From assembly GCF_017498505.1 (NCBI RefSeq), contig NZ_CP071798.1, forward strand, positions 1,426,001-1,490,000: a DNA stretch of 64,000 nt. The letters are read 5' to 3'. Made by a program: the position numbers and the translations under genes. Position 1 is the first letter of the stretch. Every line of letters starts with the position of its first letter. Source of the DNA: Sporosarcina sp. Te-1 (GTDB lineage Bacteria; Bacillota; Bacilli; Bacillales_A; Planococcaceae). Below are positions 43,929 through 52,144 of this stretch, one piece after another. The notes beneath the pieces were generated by a model. It made no database searches and was not told the DNA's origin. It saw nothing but the letters and a program-made list of their open reading frames with translations.

Positions 43929-44070
43929 CAAACTTTATTATAAATGATCAATCTTCGATATGAATGATCAATCTTTTTTATAAAACCCATCACCTTTTAT
44001 TTTGTTCAATCTTTTTTCAAAACGGTACAACTTTATTACAAACGATCAAACTTTATTTCAAATCAACAAA
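43929..44070. repeat. Intergenic array 2: seven degenerate units CAA(A/T)CTTTnTT..., period about 20 bp
   Basis: The CTT core recurs at 43933, 43953, 43973, 43994, 44011, 44031 and 44051, spacings 20, 20, 21, 17, 20, 20. Each unit is roughly CAATCTTTTTTATAAAATGA. The array starts right after the TetR terminator, in a convergent intergenic region. It is AT-rich and unrelated in sequence to arrays 1 and 3. Confidence 0.75.
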
Positions 44071-44182
44071 TGGGGAGCTCCATAAAATGATAAATTATTT
44101 ACACTCCGGCGTATACTAACCTGGATAGTATTACAATGTTTAATTACTTTATATAAAGTGTTATTGAGCCTGCATCTGGCTT

Positions 44183-45625
44183 TCATTCTATCGAAGAAAG
44201 TAGACCTATTTTAGGGTATTTAATAGCTTTATCCCATATAAGTCCACTTTCTTTTTCCAAGAGGTATTCATCAAAAAAAGCTAAGCTAAGTTCGTTAATA
44301 ATTCTATGAACCTCCCTTATATCTTCTCCTTTATTTGGTAGTATAGGTGAGAATAGGTGGAAATCTGTGAAGCTCATATGGGATGTATTAGGAATAACCA
44401 TTGTTACCCCTTTACCTTTGAGAGCATTTTTTCTTCTTTCCTGACTTTCTTTCCAAAACTCTTCATAGGAACCGCGCGTTCTCCCACTTAGTGAAATGGC
44501 AGCTTCTAGGGAAGCGTCAAATATAGTTTTATCGATACTTTTTTCAGCATTCATTTGCATATATGGTTTTGAAAATCCAATTGATGGAATCGGTTCCCCA
44601 TACAAAACTCCATCCATATTTAACGCTACTTTAATACGTGCATCCATTAACAACATTTGGGCTGCAGTAGCACCACCATACGAATGACCAAACATCCCTA
44701 TTTTATCCATATCAAACTTACCTTTGAAAAATTCTTCATCTTTGCCACTGTTCCATTCTTCTAAAGTATCTAAAACAAAGGCTACATCTTCTGTCCAAAT
44801 TTTCATATGCTTATCAAACCCTTCAAAGCCTGATAGATTACTTAGTTCTAATAATACCTTTTTCCCATTGGGAAAAACTGTGGCTGCAGCATCGTAAACG
44901 TGATCAATTCCAACGACAATATATCCATGGCTTACTAATTCCTCAATTTGATATGTGTTTTGGTTTCGAAAACCAGTCATTCCATGAGAAAAAATAAGTA
45001 TAGGGAGAGACTCTTCATCATTGGATATCGCCAAATGTTTTTGAGCATGGGATTTAACAAGATTTAAATGACTTAATGTCCAAGCTGGGAACGAGAGTGC
45101 GCGTTCAAGTCCAGCAGTTATTGCCCCCACCTCTTCAATATACGGCTCAGACTGAAGTGAATTTGTTTCCTTACTCGGGTACCAAATTTGAATCATTAGC
45201 TCTCTATGTTTACCTTTAACTAAAGACCGAGCTTCCTCTCGATTCTGATCAATTAAATGATAAGAATCGGTACCTATAAAGTATTCTCCTGTTGGTTTTT
45301 CAAATGAAAAGATGGGTAAAACAAGTGGTAATGCAAGCATAAAAGCAATATAAACGATTGAAAAAGCAGCTATCCCCCACTTCCAATATTTTTTCTTACT
45401 TTTTGAAATAGAATAAAGCATACCTGCTACACTTAAAATTAATGGTGCTATATACCCCAATAGCATTTGCCATCGATAGCCTTCAATAATAATTTGTAGA
45501 GCCACAATTAGATAAAGTATACCGAGACCTACAATTATTGCGCATCGCTTCTTTTTTTTAAGAAAAATAATATTTAAGAACAAAGCGATGGAAAAGATAA
45601 TAACTAAAACTTCTAAAATTCTCAA
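44183..45625 (-). CDS. Membrane-anchored PAF-acetylhydrolase-like esterase
   Basis: About 480 residues from TTG 45625, which has AAAGGGGAT 8 bases upstream; the frame reaches 45691 without a ribosome site. Four to five N-terminal membrane helices (LEVLVIIFSIALFLNIIF, GYIAPLILSVAGMLY, and others) precede an alpha/beta-hydrolase domain of the PAF-AH type II/dienelactone-like group: LPILIFSHGMTGFRNQN (oxyanion region), GMFGHSYGGATAAQ (nucleophile Ser), NMDGVLYGEP, and NTSHMSFTD with the catalytic His. Probably acts on lipids at the outer membrane face. Substrate unknown. Confidence 0.8.
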   Translation of the reverse strand: MRILEVLVIIFSIALFLNIIFLKKKKRCAIIVGLGILYLIVALQIIIEGYRWQMLLGYIAPLILSVAGMLYSISKSKKKYWKWGIAAFSIVYIAFMLALPLVLPIFSFEKPTGEYFIGTDSYHLIDQNREEARSLVKGKHRELMIQIWYPSKETNSLQSEPYIEEVGAITAGLERALSFPAWTLSHLNLVKSHAQKHLAISNDEESLPILIFSHGMTGFRNQNTYQIEELVSHGYIVVGIDHVYDAAATVFPNGKKVLLELSNLSGFEGFDKHMKIWTEDVAFVLDTLEEWNSGKDEEFFKGKFDMDKIGMFGHSYGGATAAQMLLMDARIKVALNMDGVLYGEPIPSIGFSKPYMQMNAEKSIDKTIFDASLEAAISLSGRTRGSYEEFWKESQERRKNALKGKGVTMVIPNTSHMSFTDFHLFSPILPNKGEDIREVHRIINELSLAFFDEYLLEKESGLIWDKAIKYPKIGLLSSIE

Positions 45626-45854
45626 AGTCAAATCCCCTTTTTGTAGTGGTAAATTCACTACGAAAATTATTTCATACCAATTTACTTTCAAAAAAATAAG
45701 ATGTATCAGTCATAATGTCGGTAGCTGAACCCGTGTACATAAGCAGAACAGTGAGGAAGTAGTTAATTATGATATTTCTAACATTAAGTTAGTTCTTTTT
45801 TTTATATACCTATTCTCATATGAGCGTAATGAACATAGGTATATTTTTATGAAC

Positions 45855-46055
45855 TCAAGTACAAAAATATTTTATATAAAAAAGCAATGCTTTGTCAATA
45901 GGGAAATACCCATAGTGTATAGTAAATGAATGCTTATGAAGAAAGGAGTATATGATTGATACATGGTAATGAAGACTCACAGGTAATGAAGACTCACTAA
46001 GTCCTTTAAACATTTCATCTAAATTTACTGAGAATAAATCCAATTGTTTTGACAT
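45855..46055 (-). CDS. Small peptide gene altered by a 17-bp tandem duplication
   Basis: A textbook ribosome site (AAGGAGGTAATGGC) precedes ATG 46055. The peptide starts MSKQLDLFSVNLDEMF. At 45964-45997 a 17-bp block (AGGTAATGAAGACTCAC) is repeated in tandem. As it stands the frame has 66 codons; removing one copy would give a 34-residue peptide ending SSLPCINHILLSS. The current product may be non-functional. Role unknown. Confidence 0.4.
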   Translation of the reverse strand: MSKQLDLFSVNLDEMFKGLSESSLPVSLHYHVSIIYSFLHKHSFTIHYGYFPIDKALLFYIKYFCT

Positions 46056-46323
46056 GCCATTACCTCCTTACTCAGTTGCTCTGAATAGATTGAAAGAGTA
46101 TAAAAAGTTAGATTGAGTGAAGCTTATAATCCTAGTACATTAGTTCATCCTACTTTCTAAAAAATAGTAATCTGTTTAGATATCTTCAAAACATATTTTT
46201 ACATCTATCAAAAAAGTACAGTTTTTGATTTTGTATGAGGTTGATAAATTCCATAAAAAAGCAGATTTGGAGAATGTAAATTTTCCGAATCTGCACATTT
46301 GTTTAAATATTTACAAAGAATCC

Positions 46324-46812
46324 CTAATTGATATGCTCCATGAACACTAGTATTTTTTCTATATCAGTTACATGTTGATTGCATTTTTGGCTATCTGCAC
46401 AAATGTACTTACTATGGTTCGTGAATGTCCCAACTACTTTCCCTCTTGTAGTGGTAGCAAAAAGGCCAACATCTGAATGTAGGTTGCAAATTGTACATAT
46501 TCCTTTAATGGAGTTGTTAGTAAAAGTCCTTTGATTGCTTATAGCTGTTCGTTTTGTTCAATCACGATGTATTTTCGATGTGTTCCTAGATCATCCCAAG
46601 CAAAGTAACAAATCTGCTGAAAATCTATTTCTTCAAGCTTTGGTAGTTTTAGTTTTTTTTCTTAAATAGGTTTTTTAGAGTTAGCTGTAATTGCTTTGAA
46701 CGGGATTACATATTTTTAAATTGTTCAATATAATCTTCACCCTGTGCCCGATCTTTAATATTTATAAGTTGTTTAATTAGCTGAGGTGCTGCCTTAGGAC
46801 TAAATAATTTTA
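46324..46812 (-). pseudogene. FusB/FusC-like (EF-G-binding, fusidic-acid resistance) gene remnant
   Basis: Translation in shifting frames gives LFSPKAAPQLIKQLINIK, then after a stop KLPKLEEIDFQQICYFAW and TKRK-like GTHRKYIVIEQNEQL, then after a further stop and frameshift TNNSIKGICTICNLHSDVGL, GTFTNHSKYICADSQKCNQH and VTDIEKILVFMEHIN. The final part is the treble-clef zinc finger (CxxC...C...C) of FusB-family proteins that release EF-G from fusidic-acid-stalled ribosomes. The first third is missing. Confidence 0.7.
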
Positions 46813-46825
46813 TACGTTATTTAGG

Positions 46826-46944
46826 CATGGCAATGGGCAGAATGTTTGCTGGATTAAGTCTTTTTCTACCAAGTACTCTCTTCTTTATATTATTAGGGCT
46901 TTTGCTATTTTTAATTTCGATATTCCAGTATATACGTTTGTAGA
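46826..46944 (+). pseudogene. C-terminal fragment of a membrane protein
   Basis: Plus-strand frame GMAMGRMFAGLSLFLPSTLF then FILLGLLLFLISIFQYIRL and a TAG: a glycine motif and one long helix, like the end of a transporter. No start; butts against the FusB remnant. A hairpin AAACCCAACTG / CAGTTGAGTTT (47124-47155) downstream may be its old terminator. The rest of 46950-47330 shows nothing. Confidence 0.35.
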
Positions 46945-47337
46945 ACAGACCTTCGTTATCAGGTATTGCCAAGAAATTAAGATTTTTTTCCAATCTTAAT
47001 CGGTATGGGATTAAATTAAAAAAATCCTATGTGCAAGTTTTATACAAATTAAGGGCTAAAAGTTAATAATGTTCCTTATAATTTTCATTGTTATACAAAT
47101 GGCTAATAAAATGTAAAAAACTTAAACCCAACTGGTTATTCGTTCAGTTGAGTTTATTTTATAAAAATATAATATTTTAGATCGCTTTCATTTGTTTAGA
47201 TTGCCCTACAGACATCCATAACATGTTTACAACGAGGATGGGAGTTACAGCCACTTGGTGATTGGATGGAGAAGGTAATTCACCTGCAAGAATTAGTAAG
47301 AAATCTCAATATATATCAGTTAAAGATCCTAATTATT

Positions 47338-47769
47338 CTAAAATTTATTATCTAATTTTCCTTTTATCACCATCATCGAAATACGAATTTCATTAATTTC
47401 TCCATCAGTTAGTCCACTAAACAATTGATTAATTTGTTCATCAGACTGAATATTAATTTTACAGAGCAAATTCTCCCCTTTTTTTGTTAAAATAAGAAAG
47501 TTTTTTCTACTATCTTTTATTGAGCTATTTTTTTCTATTAATTCTTCCTTCTCCAATTTACGTAATATTCTGCTCATATAGCTTCTATCAATATTAAGGT
47601 CTTGCACAAGATTATTCGCAATACAATCTTTTCTCTCACTTATCTCAAATAGTATACGTGTTTCTGTTAATGAGTAATTTGTATCTAAAATTTGGTCATT
47701 AAATAAACCAAGTATCTTTGTGTAAAATCGATTGAATTGTCTTATATCGTAAATGATTTCTTTATCCAT
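47338..47769 (-). CDS. MarR-family transcriptional regulator
   Basis: 143 residues from ATG 47769, preceded by AAGGAGAATAT; the longer frame (to 47937) overlaps the divergent gene and has no ribosome site. Winged helix: YSLTETRILFEISER, LVQDLNIDRSYMSRILRKLE, then the wing KDSRKNFLILTKKG. Divergent from a GNAT gene; an inverted repeat in the intergenic region is the probable operator. Confidence 0.88.
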   Translation of the reverse strand: MDKEIIYDIRQFNRFYTKILGLFNDQILDTNYSLTETRILFEISERKDCIANNLVQDLNIDRSYMSRILRKLEKEELIEKNSSIKDSRKNFLILTKKGENLLCKINIQSDEQINQLFSGLTDGEINEIRISMMVIKGKLDNKF

Positions 47770-47789
47770 ATATTCTCCTTTTTGTTGAC

Positions 47790-47810
47790 TTAATATACTT
47801 TCAATATTAA
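47790..47810. promoter_or_regulatory. Probable MarR operator
   Basis: Inverted repeat TTAATATAC-TTT-CAATATTAA (7-bp perfect arms TTAATAT/ATATTAA) located 20 bp upstream of marR and in the region shared with the divergent GNAT gene. Confidence 0.55.
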
Positions 47811-47905
47811 CATAACGGTATCCCCCAAAGTTGACTTCGTCCACAATTAAGGGATGCAATTTATAAAACCTAAATAATTTAAAGTTTATTTGAAGGAGAA
47901 AGTAG

Positions 47906-48397
47906 ATGACTATTCGAGGAATTAAAAAAGAAGACAATTCAACGATAAAAAAAATTATTCAAGATTCTTTAGAATCACTAGGATTAGCAATTCCAGGTAC
48001 AGCTTATTTTGACCCACAACTCAATGATCTTTTCCAATATTATAATAATTTAAAAAATGCAAACTATTGGGTAGTAGAAATTGCAGGTGAAGTTGTTGGT
48101 GGAATTGGTATAGCACCGTTAAATAAACATAATAAAATTTGTGAATTGCAAAAATTTTACCTAAGTTCCAAAACACATGGTTTAGGGTATGGAAAGAAGC
48201 TAATGGAAACAGCTTTGTCATTTGCATCCAAACATTATGAAAAGTGCTATCTAGAAACAATGCATGATTTAAAAGCTGCATGTATATTATATGAAAAATT
48301 CGAATTTAAACTATTACATGAACCTCTACCTGGTACTGACCACTCTACTATGAATACCTGGTATCTTAAAGAGCTGAAAAAACCATTTATCTTTTAG
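47906..48397 (+). CDS. GNAT-family N-acetyltransferase
   Basis: 163 residues: TIRGIKKEDNSTIKKIIQDS, YWVVEIAGEVVGGIGIAPL, then the acetyl-CoA loop LSSKTHGLGYGKKLMETAL and the late LYEKFEFKLL. TGAAGGAGAAAG lies before the ATG. MarR-GNAT divergent pairs, and even fusions, are common. The substrate is likely a small amine or amino acid and cannot be named. Confidence 0.88.
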   Translation: MTIRGIKKEDNSTIKKIIQDSLESLGLAIPGTAYFDPQLNDLFQYYNNLKNANYWVVEIAGEVVGGIGIAPLNKHNKICELQKFYLSSKTHGLGYGKKLMETALSFASKHYEKCYLETMHDLKAACILYEKFEFKLLHEPLPGTDHSTMNTWYLKELKKPFIF

Positions 48398-48427
48398 TAG
48401 AAAACCTCTATTCTGCATATGTGCGCC

Positions 48428-48781
48428 TAGTATTGATTCTGTTGTTCTCTTTAAAATGATGTTATTCAGTACGGTTTTGGTATTTGGTCTATGCGTCAAA
48501 CCATCAAAGAAATTGAAACGAATATGGCGTATCATTGGTTTTAAGAGTTTGTTTTTCATACAGAAGTCCCGCATTTCTCTACCTTCGGTAAAAATTATGC
48601 CCGTCGCTTTCAATAGATGGATATATTTGAACAGATTTTCTATAGTATATTAATAGAGATTATGAATCAAGGACTCCTAAATACAGACCATCTATTTATC
48701 GATTCTACACATGTGAAAGCGAGCGCTATAAACGAAAGTATAATAAAAAAGTCGTGCGAAAAGAAACACGGGCTTATGAAG
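48428..48781 (+). pseudogene. IS1182-family transposase remnant
   Basis: Pieces in shifting frames: SVVLFKMML, then QYGFGIWSMRQTIKEIETNM, then FHTEVPHFSTFGKNYARRF, a stop, then MDIFEQIFYSILIEIMNQGL and NTDHLFIDSTHVKASA (the first Asp of the DDE triad), ending near AKRK-like lysine-rich sequence. At least two frameshifts and one stop. Lies at the right edge of the AT-rich island. Confidence 0.75.
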
Positions 48782-48984
48782 TGAAACTTCAAACCTCTTC
48801 ATAAGCTTATCCATACATAATTTATTTTTATCCAAGTCACTATTATTACTAACACTTTAAGATTAATTTCTAGTGTACATATTAACTTATGTGTACATTA
48901 GAAATGATTATACAGAAAAAATTAAAAGCCATTTATTTTAACAGTAATTTCAAATAAATGGTTTCTAAACGCACTACTTAGTTT

Positions 48985-49152
48985 TTATAGTGATAATCCG
49001 TCGATTGTACTGACCAGTTCGATTGGAATGCGTCCAGTTTGAGTAGGTGTTGGATCTTCTTGATGCAGCCATGCAAAGGTTGTGATTGCAAGAAGGGCGA
49101 TTGCCGACATCCACCAACTCTTTTTAGTCTTTCTTTGCTTTTGATTTCCCAT
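48985..49152 (-). CDS. 55-residue single-pass membrane protein
   Basis: Starts at ATG 49152 with GGAAAGGA 9-10 bases upstream. Basic N terminus (GNQKQRKTKKSW), one helix (WMSAIALLAITTFAWL) and a short outside tail (QEDPTPTQTGRIPIELV). No family recognised. The longer overlapping minus-strand frame at 48978-49241 is in another phase and has no ribosome site. Confidence 0.6.
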   Translation of the reverse strand: MGNQKQRKTKKSWWMSAIALLAITTFAWLHQEDPTPTQTGRIPIELVSTIDGLSL

Positions 49153-49242
49153 TGTATTACGTCCTTTCCGTTAACCGATGTAATGATAACATACCTTAGA
49201 AACAGTTGCCATTTGTCAAATGGAGCAATGGAACCCATCAAA

Positions 49243-49279
49243 AAGCTGCCAGCCGCCGATAGTCGGCAACTGACAGCTT
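49243..49279 (-). terminator. Terminator of the catalase gene
   Basis: A 17-bp stem (AAGCTGTCAGTTGCCGA / TCGGCGGCTGGCAGCTT, three G-T pairs) with a 3-nt loop and T run on the minus strand, 4 bp after the katE stop. Confidence 0.88.
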
Positions 49280-49283
49280 CAGC

Positions 49284-51347
49284 TTATCCTTCCCAGCCAT
49301 ACACATTACGATTCCAGTGGCGATGGGCTGCCACGGCCTCGATAAAGGCTTCAGGCATGGCTTCGATATGGCTCGGCAACACGATGCCTGGCCCTTCTTC
49401 TGCCAAAGAGGCTTCGAAATAATCAAGACCGGTTTTCCCAATACCGATCGGTTTGTAGTGGCGGTAGGCTTCATTAATAAAATCAGTCATATCCAGTTGA
49501 AATTTCTTCCTATTCTCCGCCGTACCGCCTGCAACATAAACAGCATCGTATAACGTTGAATGCGCAGTCAAAAAGGTCTGATCAATTTCAGCAGCCAGCC
49601 CATCCGTTCCATGCACGACGCCGAAACGTTCACCCACCAGTTCCACTGTCATCCCTGCGTTCAAGCATCCGCTGACGAGCGACTCCAATGCAGCCCCATC
49701 AAACCCTTCCCCGATTAAAATCGCCACTTTTCGCGTCTCGGGAAGTTTGGCTGTATTCATTTGACTGAGGGCTGGCGACGATTGGGTCACTTTGGATTCC
49801 TCAACATTAGAAGGAAACTCAACACCGACCGCTTCAGCGACGGCTGTCGCCAATCCTACATCCACATTCGCAAACATATCGACGACCTGCTGTCTTACAC
49901 TTTTGCTCTTCACTTTACCGAGTTCAAAGCTGAAGGCATCAACAATATGTTTCTTTTCCGTTTTCGACATACTGTTCCAAAACAGTTTAGCTTGGGAAAA
50001 GTGATCTGCAAACGACTCGCTTCTAGCCTGTACTTTTCGTCCTTCGACTTTTTCTTGATAGTGGACATACCCACCTTCTGCTTCGCTTGATACAGCAGGA
50101 GTGTTATCCGCCAGTGAGTTCTTATGGTACGCGACTTGACCGACATTGATTGTTTGTCGGCTATATCCATCGCGTTGATTATTGTGGAATGGACAAACTG
50201 GACGGTTGATCGGAAGCTCATGGAAATTCGGTCCGCCCAAACGAATCAACTGGGTATCCGTATAGGAAAATAATCGTCCTTGCAGCAATGGATCATTCGA
50301 AAAATCGATACCCGGAACGACGTTACCCGGATGGAATGCCACTTGCTCCGTTTCCGCAAAGACATTATCCACATTCCGATTCAATGTCATTTTCCCAATG
50401 ATTTTAACAGGCACTTGCTCCTCCGGCCAGATTTTCGTCGGATCCAAAATATCAAAATCGAACATGAACTCGTCTTTTTCATCAATCAATTGAACACCAA
50501 GTTCAAATTCGACTGCATTCCCCATTTCGATCGCTTCCCACAAGTCACGCCGATGGAAATCAGGGTCCTTACCGCTTATTTTCTGTGCTTCATCCCAAAC
50601 GAGCGAATGGACCCCCAGTTTCGGCTTCCAATGGAATTTCACAAAATGGGTATGTCCCTCTGCGTTTACAAACCGGAACGTATTGACACCAAAGCCTTCC
50701 ATCATTCGGAAACTCCGCGGGATGGCCCGGTCAGACAAATGCCACATAATCATATGCGCTGACTCCTGATTGTTTGCGATGAAATCCCAGAAGGTATCAT
50801 GTGCGGACGCAGCTTGCGGCATTTCATTATGAGGCTCAGGCTTCACTGCATGGATTAAATCGGGGAACTTGATGGCATCTTGAATGAAAAACACTGGGAT
50901 ATTATTGCCGACCAGATCATAATTCCCTTCCTCTGTATAAAACTTCACCGCAAAACCTCGCACATCCCGTACGGTTTCCGAAGAGCCCCTGCTTCCTGCA
51001 ACTGTTGAAAAACGGGTGAATACCGGCGTCTTCGAACCCGGCTCCTGCAAAAAGGCTGCTTTCGTATAACGCTTCATCGATTCGTATAATTCAAATTCGC
51101 CATGAGCTGCAAATCCTCTCGCATGGACAACCCTTTCCGGTATCCTTTCATGATCAAAATGAGTAATCTTTTCCCGAAAATGAAAGTCTTCCATTAAGGT
51201 TGGCCCTCGATAGCCCGCTTTTAAGGAATGTTCATCCTCCGAAATTTTCAACCCTTGATTTGTCGTCAGCCGTTTGCCTTTATCCAACGAACGGAATTGA
51301 TCCAGCTGTCGTTCTTTTTTTGTCATATCTGCAGTATGCTTGTCCAT
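49284..51347 (-). CDS. katE: Large-subunit (clade 2) haem catalase KatE
   Basis: Breaks down hydrogen peroxide. 687 residues from ATG 51347 (TGGAGGATCTGAA upstream; the extra 17 codons from 51398 are unsupported). The catalase core has the catalytic His in [13 protein letters not shown], the essential Asn in [16 protein letters not shown] and the haem-ligand Tyr in [18 protein letters not shown]. From about 540 onward a flavodoxin/GATase-like C-terminal domain ([19 protein letters not shown]) marks the large HPII type. Often under sigma-B in Bacilli, but I did not identify such a promoter. Confidence 0.95.
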   Translation of the reverse strand: MDKHTADMTKKERQLDQFRSLDKGKRLTTNQGLKISEDEHSLKAGYRGPTLMEDFHFREKITHFDHERIPERVVHARGFAAHGEFELYESMKRYTKAAFLQEPGSKTPVFTRFSTVAGSRGSSETVRDVRGFAVKFYTEEGNYDLVGNNIPVFFIQDAIKFPDLIHAVKPEPHNEMPQAASAHDTFWDFIANNQESAHMIMWHLSDRAIPRSFRMMEGFGVNTFRFVNAEGHTHFVKFHWKPKLGVHSLVWDEAQKISGKDPDFHRRDLWEAIEMGNAVEFELGVQLIDEKDEFMFDFDILDPTKIWPEEQVPVKIIGKMTLNRNVDNVFAETEQVAFHPGNVVPGIDFSNDPLLQGRLFSYTDTQLIRLGGPNFHELPINRPVCPFHNNQRDGYSRQTINVGQVAYHKNSLADNTPAVSSEAEGGYVHYQEKVEGRKVQARSESFADHFSQAKLFWNSMSKTEKKHIVDAFSFELGKVKSKSVRQQVVDMFANVDVGLATAVAEAVGVEFPSNVEESKVTQSSPALSQMNTAKLPETRKVAILIGEGFDGAALESLVSGCLNAGMTVELVGERFGVVHGTDGLAAEIDQTFLTAHSTLYDAVYVAGGTAENRKKFQLDMTDFINEAYRHYKPIGIGKTGLDYFEASLAEEGPGIVLPSHIEAMPEAFIEAVAAHRHWNRNVYGWEG

Positions 51348-51419
51348 TTCAGATCCTCCATCCTTCAGGTAGTCTCTTACTCTATTCCCCAATAGCATAG
51401 ACTGAAACGGACCAATACT

Positions 51420-51791
51420 TCACAAGGCTCGGCCAATGGAATAACCAATAAAAGCCAAAAGAATTCCGATGCTGTATGTACTGAATAAATATAGGAAAAA
51501 CAATCTTTTCTTATCTTCCCACAAAGAGAGAAGCTCTTTATTCAGAGTGGAAAATGTCGTCAAGCCGCCTGCAACTCCAGATACTAAAAAAAGGGTGGCC
51601 AACATGCTAACATGCATGCCGACAATCAAACCAATTAACAATGAACCCGTACTGTTCACGAGAAAAGTACCCGCTGGAAATTTTCCCGACCGGTTCATGT
51701 AGTTTGAAATCCACCAGCGAATTACAGCTCCAACGGCGCCCCCTGCCCCGACCGCTAAGAATTGTAGAAGGAACACGACTTCAAACCCCAT
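51420..51791 (-). CDS. crcB2: Fluoride channel subunit CrcB2 (Fluc)
   Basis: About 123 residues with four helices. AVGAGGAVGAVIRWW, GTFLVNSTGSLLIGL (pore Asn) and SGVAGGLTTFSTLNKE (the TTFS phenylalanine track) are diagnostic. Start taken as ATG 51791; a GTG at 51776 is an alternative and neither ribosome site is strong, so translation is likely coupled to crcB1, which it overlaps by 37 bp. Two different subunits form an antiparallel heterodimer that lets F- leak out of the cell. Confidence 0.9.
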   Translation of the reverse strand: MGFEVVFLLQFLAVGAGGAVGAVIRWWISNYMNRSGKFPAGTFLVNSTGSLLIGLIVGMHVSMLATLFLVSGVAGGLTTFSTLNKELLSLWEDKKRLFFLYLFSTYSIGILLAFIGYSIGRAL

Positions 51792-52144
51792 TTCTGGCCG
51801 ACTGCAGCCATACCAAGTCCTCCGACAAAACTGCTCATAATGTATAGGAACGCCACTTGCCAATTGCCTCCCTGAATGAGTGTCACGGTTTCTATACTGA
51901 GTGCGGAGAAGGTTGTGAAGGAGCCAATAAATCCTGTTGTAATGGCAGTTTGCATTGAACTATTACTAGTAATTCGCTGGATAGCGCCAGCAGCAAGGAA
52001 TGTCATCATGAACGATCCAATTATATTGACCGTAAAAGTTCCCAAAGGAAATCCTATAGACAGCGGCAAAACGAATCTGCCAAGGCCATACCGGCAAATC
52101 GCTCCAAATGCTCCAGCAATCCCGACGAGTATCCCGGTCCTCAT
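51755..52144 (-). CDS. crcB1: Fluoride channel subunit CrcB1 (Fluc)
   Basis: 129 residues, four helices: GIAGAFGAICRYGLGRF, GTFTVNIIGSFMMTF and TGFIGSFTTFSALSIET. Its ATG overlaps the helicase stop in an ATGA junction, so the pair is expressed from the helicase transcript; no fluoride riboswitch precedes it. Confidence 0.92.
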   Translation of the reverse strand: MRTGILVGIAGAFGAICRYGLGRFVLPLSIGFPLGTFTVNIIGSFMMTFLAAGAIQRITSNSSMQTAITTGFIGSFTTFSALSIETVTLIQGGNWQVAFLYIMSSFVGGLGMAAVGQKWGLKSCSFYNS

